DNA of 64,000 nt from an uncultured Senegalimassilia sp. (GTDB lineage: Bacteria > Actinomycetota > Coriobacteriia > Coriobacteriales > Eggerthellaceae): the NCBI RefSeq assembly GCF_934636665.1, contig NZ_CAKUAT010000012.1, positions 20,460-84,459 of the forward strand, given 5' to 3'. This document shows positions 53,148 through 61,954 of this stretch, one piece after another (positions within the stretch are counted from its first letter, which is position 1; each line of letters starts with the position of its first letter). The position numbers were made by a program, and so were the translations under genes. Under the pieces are notes generated by a model. The model was not told the origin of the DNA and searched no databases. It was given only the letters and a program-made list of their open reading frames with translations.

Positions 53148-53819
53148 ATGAGTGACAACACCGAGAAGGCCGGCGCCACGGCCGAGCCCGCGCCGAAGAA
53201 GGGCGGCGCCAAGCGCGGCCGCATCGTGGCCGCCGTGGTGGTCGCGGTGATCATCGTGGCCGGCTGCGGCATGTTCGCCTGGCATAACAGCCCCAGCTTC
53301 TGCGGGACCGTGTGCCACACGCCCATGAGCAAGTACGTTGCCGATTTCGAGGCCGGGCCGGTCGACGGCGGCAGCACCGCTATGCTGGCAGCCTATCACG
53401 GCGCCGACGCGGATATGAACTGCCTGAGCTGCCACGAGGCCAAGATCGACGAGCAGGTGACCGAGGGCATGAGCTGGGTTTCCGGCAACTACAACTTCGA
53501 TTCCGACACGCAGGTGCTCGAGAGCCGTTCCGGCGAGCTGCCGACGGCCGAGTTCTGCCTGAAGAGCGGCTGCCACGATAGCATCAACACCGTCGACGAC
53601 TTGACCGCCGCCACGGCAGATCGCGAGTTCAACCCGCATGATTGGAGCCAGCACGGCGTTGTGGCCTGCGGAAACTGCCACAAGGCCCACGAGACCAGCG
53701 AGTTCTACTGCACGCAGTGCCACCTGGATGCCACGTACTCCAGCGTGCCAAACGGCTGGAACGTCGTCATCGACGGCACCACCTACAAGATGAACAACGG
53801 CCAGCTGGTCGAGCAGTAA
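53148..53819 (+). CDS. membrane-anchored multihaem cytochrome c, electron donor of the first operon
   Basis: A 223-residue protein: basic N-terminus, one transmembrane anchor (IVAAVVVAVIIVAGCGMFAW), then five haem-binding sites, CGTVCH (Cx3CH), CLSCH, CLKSGCH (Cx4CH), CGNCH and CTQCH. The first and third have extended spacing. The layout resembles NrfH/NapC-type quinol dehydrogenases. Start ATG 53148 with AAAGG nine bases upstream; an ATG three codons earlier is possible. Likely passes electrons from menaquinol to the preceding flavoprotein. Confidence 0.9.
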   Translation: MSDNTEKAGATAEPAPKKGGAKRGRIVAAVVVAVIIVAGCGMFAWHNSPSFCGTVCHTPMSKYVADFEAGPVDGGSTAMLAAYHGADADMNCLSCHEAKIDEQVTEGMSWVSGNYNFDSDTQVLESRSGELPTAEFCLKSGCHDSINTVDDLTAATADREFNPHDWSQHGVVACGNCHKAHETSEFYCTQCHLDATYSSVPNGWNVVIDGTTYKMNNGQLVEQ

Positions 53820-53966
53820 GCGAGCAGCAGGGAAGCGATAAGCAAGCGATAAACGAGCAGGTAGCGGCTTCAAGGGCCACGCGCTAGCCGAAGTTTTGCG
53901 AGCAGGAAGCGGGTCGCGTCTTGGACGCGGCCCGCTTTGCGTTGCCGGGAGCGCCGGCGAGGGTGT

Positions 53967-54134
53967 GGGCTTACGCTAGCGGTTGTGATTCGCGAAAAGT
54001 CGGTCGCGACCGGCGGCGAGGCCCCGGACGCCGGCGGGGCGGAGCGGCGCGGGCTTGCGCTAGCGGTTGCGATTCGCAAGAAGGCCGCAGGTGGTGATGG
54101 GGTCGCGACCGGCGGCGAGGCCCCGGACGCCGGT
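53967..54134. repeat. imperfect direct repeat of about 70-84 bp
   Basis: The blocks GGGCTT(A/G)CGCTAGCGGTT and GTCGCGACCGGCGGCGAGGC each occur twice in the same order (53967-54035 and 54051-54134), the second copy with an insertion. The region is noncoding on present evidence. It lies between the cytochrome gene and trmO. Confidence 0.65.
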
Positions 54135-54198
54135 GATATCGCGTAAAGGCTGCTTGCTACGGAGGGGCGCTGGCGACAGCGGACGTAGGGCGCTCCCG

Positions 54199-55254
54199 CT
54201 AGCTCACGCACGCCACGTGCAGGACGTCGCCGTCCACGGTGAAGGCGACGTCCAAGCCCGCGTAGGTCAGGTGGTAGACGCGGGTCGGCTCGTGTTTACT
54301 GCCAGCGCGGCGCGGGTCCTGGCGCAGCACCTCCGTCAGGCCGGGCAGCTTGCCGGCGGGCACTTCGGCCTGCAGCTGCTCGGGAAAGTCCACGTCAAGC
54401 TCGTGCCAGGGCGCGTCCTCTATCCATCCGCCGCACGCGTCGGGGTGGCAGTCGGCGAAGGGGATGTAGGGCTTGATGTCGTAGATGGGCGTGCCGTCGC
54501 GCAGGTCCGCGCCGAGCACGTGGATGACAGGGCCGGCGTCGGTGAGCTCCACGCGATCGAGCTTCACGCACGTCAGCCCGATGGGGTTCGGGCGGAACGG
54601 GCTGCGCGTGGCGAACACCCCCACGCGCTCGGCGCCGCCCAGCCGCGGCGGCCGCACAGTAGGCGACCAGCGCGCGGGTTTGCGGGAGGCGGCGGTGTTT
54701 GCGCTGGTGGCGGGGGCGGTTTTGCTTCTTTCCGCCCCTGCGCCCACTCGCTCGCCGCTGGCGATATCGGCGACGGGCGTATTCTCCCTTGCCGGGGCGG
54801 AGGCGGATTCGATGGCGTTTCCGGATCCGCTGTCTTTGGCAGCGATTTCGGTCTTGCAAGCGGCGGTACCGGGGGCGGCGATGATTGCGGTCTTGTTAGC
54901 CGCTGCGCCTTTCGATGCGCTGTCGCTGGCAATATCGCCGGCGCCTCCGGCAGCGGCCGTTTCGCTGCCGACGCTATCGGACGTTCCCTTTCCCTTTACG
55001 ATAGGGGCTTCGGCCTCGCTCCCGCTCACCCGCCCGCCGGCGGCGACGTCGGCGGCGCCTCCGCCGGGTTCGCCGTTCTCGAAACGCCAGAGCAGCCACA
55101 GATGCGAGAAGCTGTCGATCCCGGCAACGGCGCTGTTCAGCGCGTATTCCGGCTCGAACACGATACGTCCTTGCAAATGCGGCGCAAGGAAGCTGTTGCG
55201 GGGGATGCCGAACTTCTGCGGCAAATCGGTATGTATGTGAGCGATAGGTTTCAT
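54199..55254 (-). CDS. trmO: tRNA (t6A37)-N6-methyltransferase TrmO with a large low-complexity insert
   Basis: A 351-residue TsaA/TrmO protein, which methylates t6A37 in tRNA using S-adenosylmethionine. The family core appears as KPIAHIHTDLPQKFGIPRNS and IDSFSHLWLLWRFE, then, after the insert, VGVFATRSPFRPNPIGLTCV and YDIKPYIPFADC. Between residues about 58 and 175 an insert of Ala/Gly/Ser-rich sequence (TAAAGGAGDIASDSASKGAA and similar) separates the two halves; TrmO proteins are usually far shorter (about 130-240 residues). Start ATG 55254 gives the canonical N-terminus. The insert is probably a flexible loop emerging from GC-rich repeat expansion. Confidence 0.87.
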   Translation of the reverse strand: MKPIAHIHTDLPQKFGIPRNSFLAPHLQGRIVFEPEYALNSAVAGIDSFSHLWLLWRFENGEPGGGAADVAAGGRVSGSEAEAPIVKGKGTSDSVGSETAAAGGAGDIASDSASKGAAANKTAIIAAPGTAACKTEIAAKDSGSGNAIESASAPARENTPVADIASGERVGAGAERSKTAPATSANTAASRKPARWSPTVRPPRLGGAERVGVFATRSPFRPNPIGLTCVKLDRVELTDAGPVIHVLGADLRDGTPIYDIKPYIPFADCHPDACGGWIEDAPWHELDVDFPEQLQAEVPAGKLPGLTEVLRQDPRRAGSKHEPTRVYHLTYAGLDVAFTVDGDVLHVACVS

Positions 55255-55399
55255 GCGCGCTATTGTATCGCGGCGCGCTGCGCCCGGCCGCGCCGCTCGC
55301 CGAAGGGTTCGCGGCATTTGCGTTGGATTCTGCCGGCATTTACTACTATGAAAGTATCAAATGCGGCGCCTGGCGCTGCACTCGGCGAAGGAGGCATTC

Positions 55400-55930
55400 A
55401 TGGCGGATTCGAAGCGGCTGTTGGCGGATGCGCTCACGGGCCTGATGGAATGCAAGCCGCTCGACCAGGTGCGCGTGGCCGAGATCGCCGCCGCGGCCGG
55501 CGTGAGCAAGCAGACCTTCTATCACCACTTCTCCGACAAGTATCACCTGATGGAGTACTGTTTCCGCGACATGTTCGCCGCCCCTTTCGAGCGGATGGGG
55601 ACGCTTGCGCCCTTCGACGAGTGCTACATCGAGTTCCTCCAGCTGTGCCATGAGCGCAAGACGTTTTTGCGCAACGCCTTCACCTCCCAGGACGTGAACA
55701 GCCTGTACCGCGTGATGCACCATGCGCTGCGCGACGCGTACGGCCGGCGCGTGCGCGTGTTCGGCGTGCTCGATGAGGGGGAAATGGGGTTTTGCCTGGA
55801 CTTCTTCTCGAAAGGCTGCGCAGGCTGCACGCGCCATTGGTTCGACCAGGGCATGGACTTCGAGGACGCCGAGTTGGTAGGCCTCATCCGCCAGTGCATC
55901 CCCGTAGGGGTTGCAAGGTTTTTCGAGTAG
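55400..55930 (+). CDS. TetR/AcrR family transcriptional regulator
   Basis: A 176-residue TetR-family regulator: N-terminal HTH VRVAEIAAAAGVSKQTFYHH then FSDKYHLMEYCFRDMF, followed by an all-helical ligand/dimer region (FTSQDVNSLYRVMHHALRDA) with two closely spaced Cys (GCAGC). The layout resembles the DhaS-like branch. Start ATG 55400 lies five bases after GGAGG. It precedes the second flavoprotein-cytochrome operon in the same orientation by 650 nt, so it may control that operon; this is inference. Confidence 0.87.
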   Translation: MADSKRLLADALTGLMECKPLDQVRVAEIAAAAGVSKQTFYHHFSDKYHLMEYCFRDMFAAPFERMGTLAPFDECYIEFLQLCHERKTFLRNAFTSQDVNSLYRVMHHALRDAYGRRVRVFGVLDEGEMGFCLDFFSKGCAGCTRHWFDQGMDFEDAELVGLIRQCIPVGVARFFE

Positions 55931-55978
55931 CCGGCCCTCCGTGGGCATTCCGTTGTCGCCTGTGTAGCCGACGCCCCT

Positions 55979-56005
55979 CGTGAACAGGGGACGGAGGTGC
56001 GTTCA
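55979..56005 (+). repeat. dispersed palindrome, single arm
   Basis: CGTGAACAGGGGACGGAGGT then GCGTTCAC: one arm of the palindrome found complete at 29701 and 35747. No matching second arm follows. Confidence 0.7.
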
Positions 56006-56079
56006 CGCGCGGATCGTGCGAGCATTTCCACAGCCCTCTTTGCGCGTGCTATACCCGGGGCTGATTGCCGCCGCCGGTC

Positions 56080-56254
56080 GACTTCTGGACCGTTTCGCAG
56101 GTTTTGGCCCTCGTTTTCCCTCTGAAAACGCACTTCTGGGTGGTTTTCCGCGTCATTTTTCGCGTTCGCCAAATATGTCGCAAGAAAACCCCTGTTCAGG
56201 AAAATCCCAATCATACGCTTATGATTTTGCAGCCTGCAAAACCGCCCAGAAGTC
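56080..56254. repeat. MITE-like module B with inverted ends
   Basis: Ends GACTTCTGGACCGTTTCGCA (56080) and, inverted, CCTGCAAAACCGCCCAGAAG (56233-56252); an internal CACTTCTGGGTGGTTTTCCG lies at 56130-56150. It matches module A (39896-40061) in ends, size and presence of an internal partial repeat, but the middle differs. The region 55,931-56,579 contains no gene otherwise. Confidence 0.65.
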
Positions 56255-56579
56255 GCGGGGGTGCGGTTAGCGGGGGCATGAACACGCCCTCAGCACGAAA
56301 CTACGCGGCAAACAAGTTGACGAAATATCAGAAAAGTAAAGCGCACCCTTTACAAAACACCGCTTAGGTCCATTCCTCCCACAATTCACGCTTCCTATAA
56401 TCCTCCCTCGTAGGGTCGAGCGCGCATAGGGCGTTTGCTCGAGGCGCCCGCGAAGCTTCGCGCTTTCGCCGGGGCGCACGTTGCCCGCCTGCTCCGAAGG
56501 GGGCTGCGAACCGACGCGCCGAATCGCGTTGTCACTGCGGCAAAACAGCAGGCAGGCGCAAGCGAGAGGAAGGAACAAC

Positions 56580-58364
56580 ATGGACAAATCCGGAATCAGC
56601 CGCCGTAGCTTCCTGACCGGTGCCGCTGCCATCAGCGCGGCGCTTGCCGGCGCGGGCCTGACGGGCTGCGCTCCGAAGGTGGTCGGCGTTGCGGGCGGTG
56701 CCGCAGGCGCGGCCGGCTCGGGCAACGGCCAGACGATGGGCTTCGACGGAACGGGCGCCATGCCGTGGCTCGGCGAGGCGCCGTCTATCTCCGACAGCGA
56801 CGTGGCCGAGACGCTCGATGCAGACGTCGTGGTCGTGGGCCTTGGCTGCGCGGGCGTTCCCGCAACGCGCGCGGCTGCCGAAGCCGGCGCGAAGGTCATC
56901 GCCATCGAGGCGTCCGCCCAGCTCAACAGCGTGGCCAGCGACATGGCCATCCTGGGCGGCGAGACCATGGCCAAGTGGGAGCGCGGCGACGGCTTCCTGG
57001 ACAAGCGCATGGTGGTCAACATGCACATGGAGGAGGGGAGCCACCACTCGAACTTCGGCATCATCAGCCGTTATTGCGACGAGTCGGGCAAGGCGCTCGA
57101 CTGGTTCGTCAAGGGGTGCCCGGACATGTACATCGCATCCGAAAGCTACGAGGAGGTCCCCGAGGCCAACCGCGCCCACTACCTGTACCCGTACTTCTAT
57201 CCCATGCTGGAAACGTACGACTACACGAAAGAGGACATGCCGTGCTACCCCACGTCGGTGGGTTTCTCCAGCCTGGCCACGGCCATGGCCGATAACCTCA
57301 AGCGCGCCCAGGAGGCCGGCGCCGAGGTTCGCTACAACACGAAGGGCGTGAAGCTCATCACGGCCGATGACGGCAGCATCGCGGGCATCTACGCGCAGGA
57401 CACCAGCGCGGGCAAGTACCTGAAGATCAACGCGAAAAGCGTCATCCTGGCCACGGGCGACTATCTGGCCAACGAGGACATGATGAAGTACTTCGCCCCC
57501 GCGTGCATCGAGAACGGCAACCAGATCCTGTCGCTGGACCTGGACGCGCAGGGCAACTACACCAACGTCGGCGACGGCCACAAGATGGGCGTGTGGGCCG
57601 GCGCGGCGGTGGAGCAGTGGCATGCGCCGATGATCCACCACATGGGCGGCGGCGCCGGCTCCGACGGCCGCGGCGTCATCGGCAACAACGGCTTTCTGTG
57701 GCTGAACCTCCACGGCAAGCGCTTCATGAACGAGGACGTGCCTGTTCAGCAGCTTGAGAACCAGGTGGAGCTCCAGCCGCAGCGCAAGGCCTACCAGTTC
57801 TTCGACAGCTCCTGGCCCGAACAGCTCAAGTACTTCCCGGCCGCCCACGGCATCGCCTGCATCTACAAGGACGAGGCGCTGCCGGACTGGACGCCGTCGG
57901 GCCTGAAGATCAACGTGCGCTGCCCGGCCGACATCGAGGCCGCCGTGGCCGAGGGCCGCTGCCTGAAGGCCGACACCATCGACGAGCTGCTGGCGAAGAT
58001 CGACGGCATGAACGCCCAGGTGGCGAAGGAGTCCATCGAGCGCTACAACCAGCTGGCGAAGGCCGGCTCCGACGAGGACTTCGGCAAGAGCAGCCAGCGC
58101 ATGTTCGCCCTGGAGAACGGCCCGTTCTACGCCGCCGAGTGCGGCGTGGCGCTCACGTTGGCGAACCTGGGCGGCCTGGAATCCGACAGCGACTGCCACG
58201 TGTACAACACCGAGCGCGAGGTGATCTCCGGCCTGTACGCGGCCGGCGCCCCGCAGGGCGGCCGCTTCAACGTGCAGTACCCCATCTCGCTCAAGGGCCT
58301 GTCCGCCGGCATGTGCATGGTGTTCGGCAAAATCGCAGGCGAGAACGCCGCGGCGGGCAAGTAG
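56580..58364 (+). CDS. Tat-exported FAD-dependent reductase (FrdA-like flavoprotein), second operon
   Basis: A 594-residue flavoprotein with a Tat motif (ISRRSFLTGAAA) and lipobox-like end (LAGAGLTGCAPK). FAD binding: DADVVVVGLGCAGVPATRAA near residue 82; VILATGDYLANEDMMKYFAP mid-protein; C-terminal GLYAAGAPQGGRFNVQYPIS. An unusual His pair (EEGSHHSNFG) and GGGAGSDGRGVIGNNGFLWL distinguish it from the first operon's enzyme, so the acceptor is probably different. Start ATG 56580 follows GAGAGGAAGGAACAAC. Only nine bases separate its stop from the cytochrome gene, so they are one operon. Confidence 0.9.
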   Translation: MDKSGISRRSFLTGAAAISAALAGAGLTGCAPKVVGVAGGAAGAAGSGNGQTMGFDGTGAMPWLGEAPSISDSDVAETLDADVVVVGLGCAGVPATRAAAEAGAKVIAIEASAQLNSVASDMAILGGETMAKWERGDGFLDKRMVVNMHMEEGSHHSNFGIISRYCDESGKALDWFVKGCPDMYIASESYEEVPEANRAHYLYPYFYPMLETYDYTKEDMPCYPTSVGFSSLATAMADNLKRAQEAGAEVRYNTKGVKLITADDGSIAGIYAQDTSAGKYLKINAKSVILATGDYLANEDMMKYFAPACIENGNQILSLDLDAQGNYTNVGDGHKMGVWAGAAVEQWHAPMIHHMGGGAGSDGRGVIGNNGFLWLNLHGKRFMNEDVPVQQLENQVELQPQRKAYQFFDSSWPEQLKYFPAAHGIACIYKDEALPDWTPSGLKINVRCPADIEAAVAEGRCLKADTIDELLAKIDGMNAQVAKESIERYNQLAKAGSDEDFGKSSQRMFALENGPFYAAECGVALTLANLGGLESDSDCHVYNTEREVISGLYAAGAPQGGRFNVQYPISLKGLSAGMCMVFGKIAGENAAAGK

Positions 58365-58373
58365 GAGGCTGCC

Positions 58374-59141
58374 ATGACCGGTAAGAACAAGGTTACGGAA
58401 ACCGTTTCCGCAGATGAGAAGGTTGATGGCGCGAGTGCGGGCGCGGCTGGCGCAGCGGGCGCGACCCCGTCGCCCAAGCGTGGACGCCGCAAGGTGACGG
58501 CGGTCGTGGCCACCGTGGCCGTGGTGCTGATGGCGGCGGGCGCGGGCTTCATGGTCTGGCATGATTCGCCCAGCTTCTGCAACGCGATCTGCCACACGCC
58601 CATGGACGGCTACCTGACCACCTACGAGTCCACGCCGGGCGAGGCCGCCACGGACAAGTGGGGCAACCAGGTCGCCGACGCGTCCAGCATGCTGGCGCCG
58701 GTGCACGCCCAGGAGGGCATCACGTGCGTGGGCTGCCACGTGCCGCAGATGTCCGAGCAGGTCACCGAGGGTTTTGGCTGGCTGACCGGCAGCTACAGCG
58801 TCGTGCAGACCGCTGACGAGCGCTTCGTGCCTGAGGAGAAGTCGCTGTCCGACCTGACCGCGGCGCGCGGCATCGCCAGCGAGGCGTTCTGCCTGAACTC
58901 TGGCTGCCACGTCAACGACGACGGCTCCAACATGACGCGCGACGACCTGGCGGAGAAGACCAGCTACATGAAGCGCAACCCGCACGTGCAGGAGCACGGC
59001 GAGGTCGCCTGCAGCGAGTGCCACAAGGCGCACCGCGCATCCACCGTGTACTGCAGCAAGTGCCACAGCGACGCCACCATCCCCGATGGCTGGATCAGCT
59101 ACAAGGAAGCCGAGGCCCTAGAGCCCACGGCAGTCGAGTAG
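58374..59141 (+). CDS. membrane-anchored multihaem cytochrome c, electron donor of the second operon
   Basis: A 255-residue protein with a basic Ala-rich N-terminus, a transmembrane anchor (VTAVVATVAVVLMAAGAGFM), and five haem sites CNAICH (Cx3CH), CVGCH, CLNSGCH (Cx4CH), CSECH and CSKCH. The sequence of spacings is identical to the cytochrome at 53148, so the two are paralogues. Likely takes electrons from menaquinol to the flavoprotein. The operon ends at the terminator 47 nt after its stop. Confidence 0.9.
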   Translation: MTGKNKVTETVSADEKVDGASAGAAGAAGATPSPKRGRRKVTAVVATVAVVLMAAGAGFMVWHDSPSFCNAICHTPMDGYLTTYESTPGEAATDKWGNQVADASSMLAPVHAQEGITCVGCHVPQMSEQVTEGFGWLTGSYSVVQTADERFVPEEKSLSDLTAARGIASEAFCLNSGCHVNDDGSNMTRDDLAEKTSYMKRNPHVQEHGEVACSECHKAHRASTVYCSKCHSDATIPDGWISYKEAEALEPTAVE

Positions 59142-59187
59142 GGAAGAAGCGCGCCGCCGAGCGTGCTGTGAGCCCACCCCGCTTGCA

Positions 59188-59221
59188 AGCCCCTGCCGGG
59201 ATTCTCGGCAGGGGCTTTTTG
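59188..59221 (+). terminator. intrinsic terminator of the second flavoprotein operon
   Basis: Stem AGCCCCTGCCG with its complement CGGCAGGGGCT, loop GGATTCT, then TTTTT. Forty-seven nt after the cytochrome stop. Confidence 0.93.
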
Positions 59222-59230
59222 CTGCCAGGC

Positions 59231-59256
59231 GAACAGGGGACGGAGGTGCGTTCGCG
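59231..59256 (+). repeat. dispersed palindrome, single arm
   Basis: CGAACAGGGGACGGAGGTGC then GTTCGCG: one arm of the dispersed palindrome, directly behind the terminator. Confidence 0.65.
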
Positions 59257-59406
59257 CTCATTCACCTTTGCCATCTAATCGTTACCGTGAGCGTTGCGAT
59301 TTCTCCGGTAAACGGCGGGCTTTAGCGTTACACTGACTGCAGCTGTAACGCTGCGGGCTTCGCCAAGGGGAACTGCTGAGTCCGCTCATGTAAAGGGGGT
59401 GCCGCC

Positions 59407-60570
59407 ATGGCGGTCAATCGTTTCGTGCTCAACAACATCTCGTATCACGGCGCCGGCGCGATCGGGGAGATTCCCGGCGAGATCACGCGCCGCGGTTTTG
59501 CGAAGGCGTTCGTGTGCTCCGACCCTGACCTGGTGAGATTCGGCGTCACGGGCAAGGTGACGGCCAAGCTCGACGAGGTCGGCATCCCGTGGGAGCTTTA
59601 CGACCAGATCAAGCCCAACCCCACCATCAAGAACGTGCAGGACGGCGTGGCTGCGTTCAATGCTTCCGGCGCCGACATGATCGTGGCCGTGGGCGGCGGT
59701 TCGGCCATGGACACCGCCAAGGGCATCGGCATCATCGCGGAGAACCCCGAGTTCGCCGACGTGGTCTCGCTCGAGGGCGTGGCGCCCACGAAGAACCACG
59801 CCACGTTCACCATCGCCGTCCCCACCACGGCGGGCACGGCGGCCGAGGTCACCATCAACTATGTGATCACCGACCCGGAAAAGGTGCGCAAGTTCGTGTG
59901 CGTCGACGTCAACGACATCCCCGATGTGGCGGTGGTCGACCCCGACATGATGGCCAGCATGCCGGCGGGCCTGACCGCGGCCACGGGCATGGACGCGCTC
60001 ACGCACGCCATCGAGGGCTACACCACGAAGGGCGCGTGGGAGCTGTCCGACATGTTCCACCTGAAGGCCATCGAGCTGATCTCGAAGAACCTGCGCGCGG
60101 CGTACGCCGAGGCGAAGTCGGGCGAGCCGGGCGCCGGCCGCGAGGGCATGGCGCTTGGCCAGTACGTCGCCGGCATGGGCTTCTCCAACGTCGGCCTGGG
60201 CATCGACCATGCCATGGCGCACACGCTGTCGGCGCACTATGACACGCCGCACGGCGTGGCGTGCGCAATGCTGCTGCCGGTGGCCATGGAGTTTAACAAG
60301 CCGGCGTGCGCCGAGCGTCTGGTCGACGTGGCGCACGCCATGGGCGTCGACGTTGCGGGTATGAGCGCGGAAGAGGCCGCCGATGCCGCCATCGCCGCCG
60401 TGCGCCAGCTGTCCGCCGACGTGGAGATCCCGCACACCTGCAACGGTCTGGTGGCGGAAGACCTCGAGCAGCTGGCAACCGACGCTATGGCCGACGCCTG
60501 CTTCCCGGGCAATCCCCGCGAAGCCGACCACGCCCAGGTGGTCGACCTGTTCCGCAAGGTGATGGCGTAA
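59407..60570 (+). CDS. fucO: lactaldehyde reductase / 1,2-propanediol oxidoreductase (iron-containing ADH, group III)
   Basis: A 387-residue protein close throughout to E. coli FucO from memory, e.g. NPEFADVVSLEGVAP, PTTAGTAAEVTINYVITDPE, KFVCVDVNDIPDVA, GQYVAGMGFSNVGLG and ACFPGNPREADHAQV. The cofactor-binding GGGSAMDTAKG and the metal ligands are visible: Asp196 and His200 in ATGMDALTHAIEG, His in GIDHAMAHTL and His in TPHGVACAM. It reduces lactaldehyde to 1,2-propanediol with NADH. No fucose-utilisation genes are adjacent, so it may instead oxidise or reduce another short alcohol/aldehyde. Start ATG 59407 follows AAAGGGGGTGCCGCC. The operon ends at the terminator at 60677-60716. Confidence 0.88.
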   Translation: MAVNRFVLNNISYHGAGAIGEIPGEITRRGFAKAFVCSDPDLVRFGVTGKVTAKLDEVGIPWELYDQIKPNPTIKNVQDGVAAFNASGADMIVAVGGGSAMDTAKGIGIIAENPEFADVVSLEGVAPTKNHATFTIAVPTTAGTAAEVTINYVITDPEKVRKFVCVDVNDIPDVAVVDPDMMASMPAGLTAATGMDALTHAIEGYTTKGAWELSDMFHLKAIELISKNLRAAYAEAKSGEPGAGREGMALGQYVAGMGFSNVGLGIDHAMAHTLSAHYDTPHGVACAMLLPVAMEFNKPACAERLVDVAHAMGVDVAGMSAEEAADAAIAAVRQLSADVEIPHTCNGLVAEDLEQLATDAMADACFPGNPREADHAQVVDLFRKVMA

Positions 60571-60676
60571 GGTTGCGTTTCCGGGTGCGGCCTCGCGGAT
60601 AAGACTGTGCGCGAAGGGTCGTAAACGCAGGAGAGCGTGAGTACGCCGCCAAAGGGCCAGCAGTTTGAGCGACGGT

Positions 60677-60716
60677 AAGGGCCAGCAACTCGTTTCGAGT
60701 TGCTGGCCCTTTTTTG
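60677..60716 (+). terminator. intrinsic terminator of fucO
   Basis: Perfect 16-bp stem AAGGGCCAGCAACTCG with its complement around TTT, followed by TTTTTT. Strong rho-independent terminator about 105 nt after the stop. Confidence 0.92.
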
Positions 60717-60996
60717 GCGGCGAAGCGGTGTGGGCGCCGATGACGTCACGGTGGTGCGTCGGTGGGGTCGCCACGATGTGCTTGTTCGAGCTGCATGTTC
60801 GATATCGAGCTCGGTCTGGTGCTGCTTTGGGGTTTTGCGGCGCGGCGCGGGTTTCCGCTTTGCGGCCCAAGATGTTCTTTTCGCCATAGGGCGTGCCAAT
60901 TACCAGGAGAAACCGTTCGTCGATGAAGTCATTTCGGCAATCTTGGGCACAGCTGTGCGTTTGCTATGCTGAAGCCCCCCAATTGAAGGAGGCGAC

Positions 60997-61473
60997 ATGC
61001 GCAAGAACGGTAACATGCTTGAATGGGCAATTGAGGTTGCGGTGGTCGTTGCAATCGTGCTCTTGCTGATGGGAGCATGCTTTTGGGTGGTTCCGCATCT
61101 TCAGAAAATGGATCGCTCATCGTCGCCTACGTTCTCGGTCTTTGACGCCGAAGATGCACAATCGAAAAGGGGAAGCGTTCCGCAATCCGACGATATGGTT
61201 GGCGGTATCGACGATGTGGTCTTTCATGGTAAAGGGGTTGTGACGTCTTTGGACGCCGCCGCGCTCATTGCGTGCATTCGCATAACGTCAGAGGATTCTT
61301 ATGGTCTTGAGCAAGGCGGAGAATATCGCTTCAATTTCGATGAGCGCTTCGAACAAGTAAAGCTTACGCTCGATGGTATCGATGTTGGCAGCGTTGTGGA
61401 TTTTCGCTATCGAGCCATTACCTGCGACAAGGAAGGAACCCTCGTGGGCGAGTTCATTACGCTGGCGCTATAG
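60997..61473 (+). CDS. small membrane-anchored protein of unknown function
   Basis: A 158-residue protein with one N-terminal transmembrane segment (WAIEVAVVVAIVLLLMGACF) and a soluble beta-rich exterior domain (VVFHGKGVVTSLDAAALIAC, YGLEQGGEYRFNFDERFEQV, GSVVDFRYRAITCD). Two Cys are present in the outer part. Start ATG 60997 follows AAGGAGGCGAC; a TATGCT box lies at 60964-60969. Single gene, no recognised family. It could be a small exported protein that senses or binds something at the membrane. Confidence 0.75.
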   Translation: MRKNGNMLEWAIEVAVVVAIVLLLMGACFWVVPHLQKMDRSSSPTFSVFDAEDAQSKRGSVPQSDDMVGGIDDVVFHGKGVVTSLDAAALIACIRITSEDSYGLEQGGEYRFNFDERFEQVKLTLDGIDVGSVVDFRYRAITCDKEGTLVGEFITLAL

Positions 61474-61862
61474 GCTGCGGAAGGGTTTCGCGGTGCCGCT
61501 TGTGTTTGGGTGAACAGGGTGGTGCGGCGCTTCCGGGGTATCTGCGGTGCTCGTGGCCGAAAATGCGAGAGATGCGCAACTGCGGAGGGTTCGATAGGGT
61601 ATCCGGGTGCAGTTGGGCAGCAAATGCGGCGTTCAAGGTCGATTTCGCCGCATCGAGACCCGGATTCGGCTCCAATCCGGGTCGTGTCGGTGCAACGCAC
61701 GGTTTTTGTCCATCACGCGGTCTTTTACCAAGCGTGTTGCCCTCGAAGGGTCGCGTCCGTCGGGCGCGATTTGATTTGGGGCGCTCTTGCGTGCTCCAAA
61801 GCGCGGACAGCAAACGCGCCAGGCGAACGAGGGGCGTCGGGCGAATAGGGGATGATGAGCGG

Positions 61863-61916
61863 GCGAACGGGGGACGGAGGGGCGTTGCTGTGAACGCACC
61901 TCCGTCCCCCGTTCGC
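61863..61916. repeat. dispersed palindrome, variant copy
   Basis: GCGAACGGGGGACGGAGG at 61863-61880 and its complement at 61899-61916, with a GGCGTTGC...GAACGCA loop. It differs from the other copies by GGGGGG/CCCCC arms but keeps the same core. Confidence 0.75.
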
Positions 61917-61954
61917 GTTCCCCAACCACTCGGCAGCCGGTAACCTGCAGCTTT

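Noticed and set aside
51285..53873. 862-codon antisense frame over the first flavoprotein operon
   Set aside because: No domain or ribosome-binding site; the opposite strand has Tat, FAD and haem motifs.
56532..59066. 844-codon antisense frame over the second flavoprotein operon
   Set aside because: Same reasoning: low-complexity Ala/Val/Arg/His translation opposite clear genes.
59386..60870. 494-codon antisense frame over fucO
   Set aside because: FucO on the plus strand is unmistakable; the antisense product is His/Gly/Val-rich noise.
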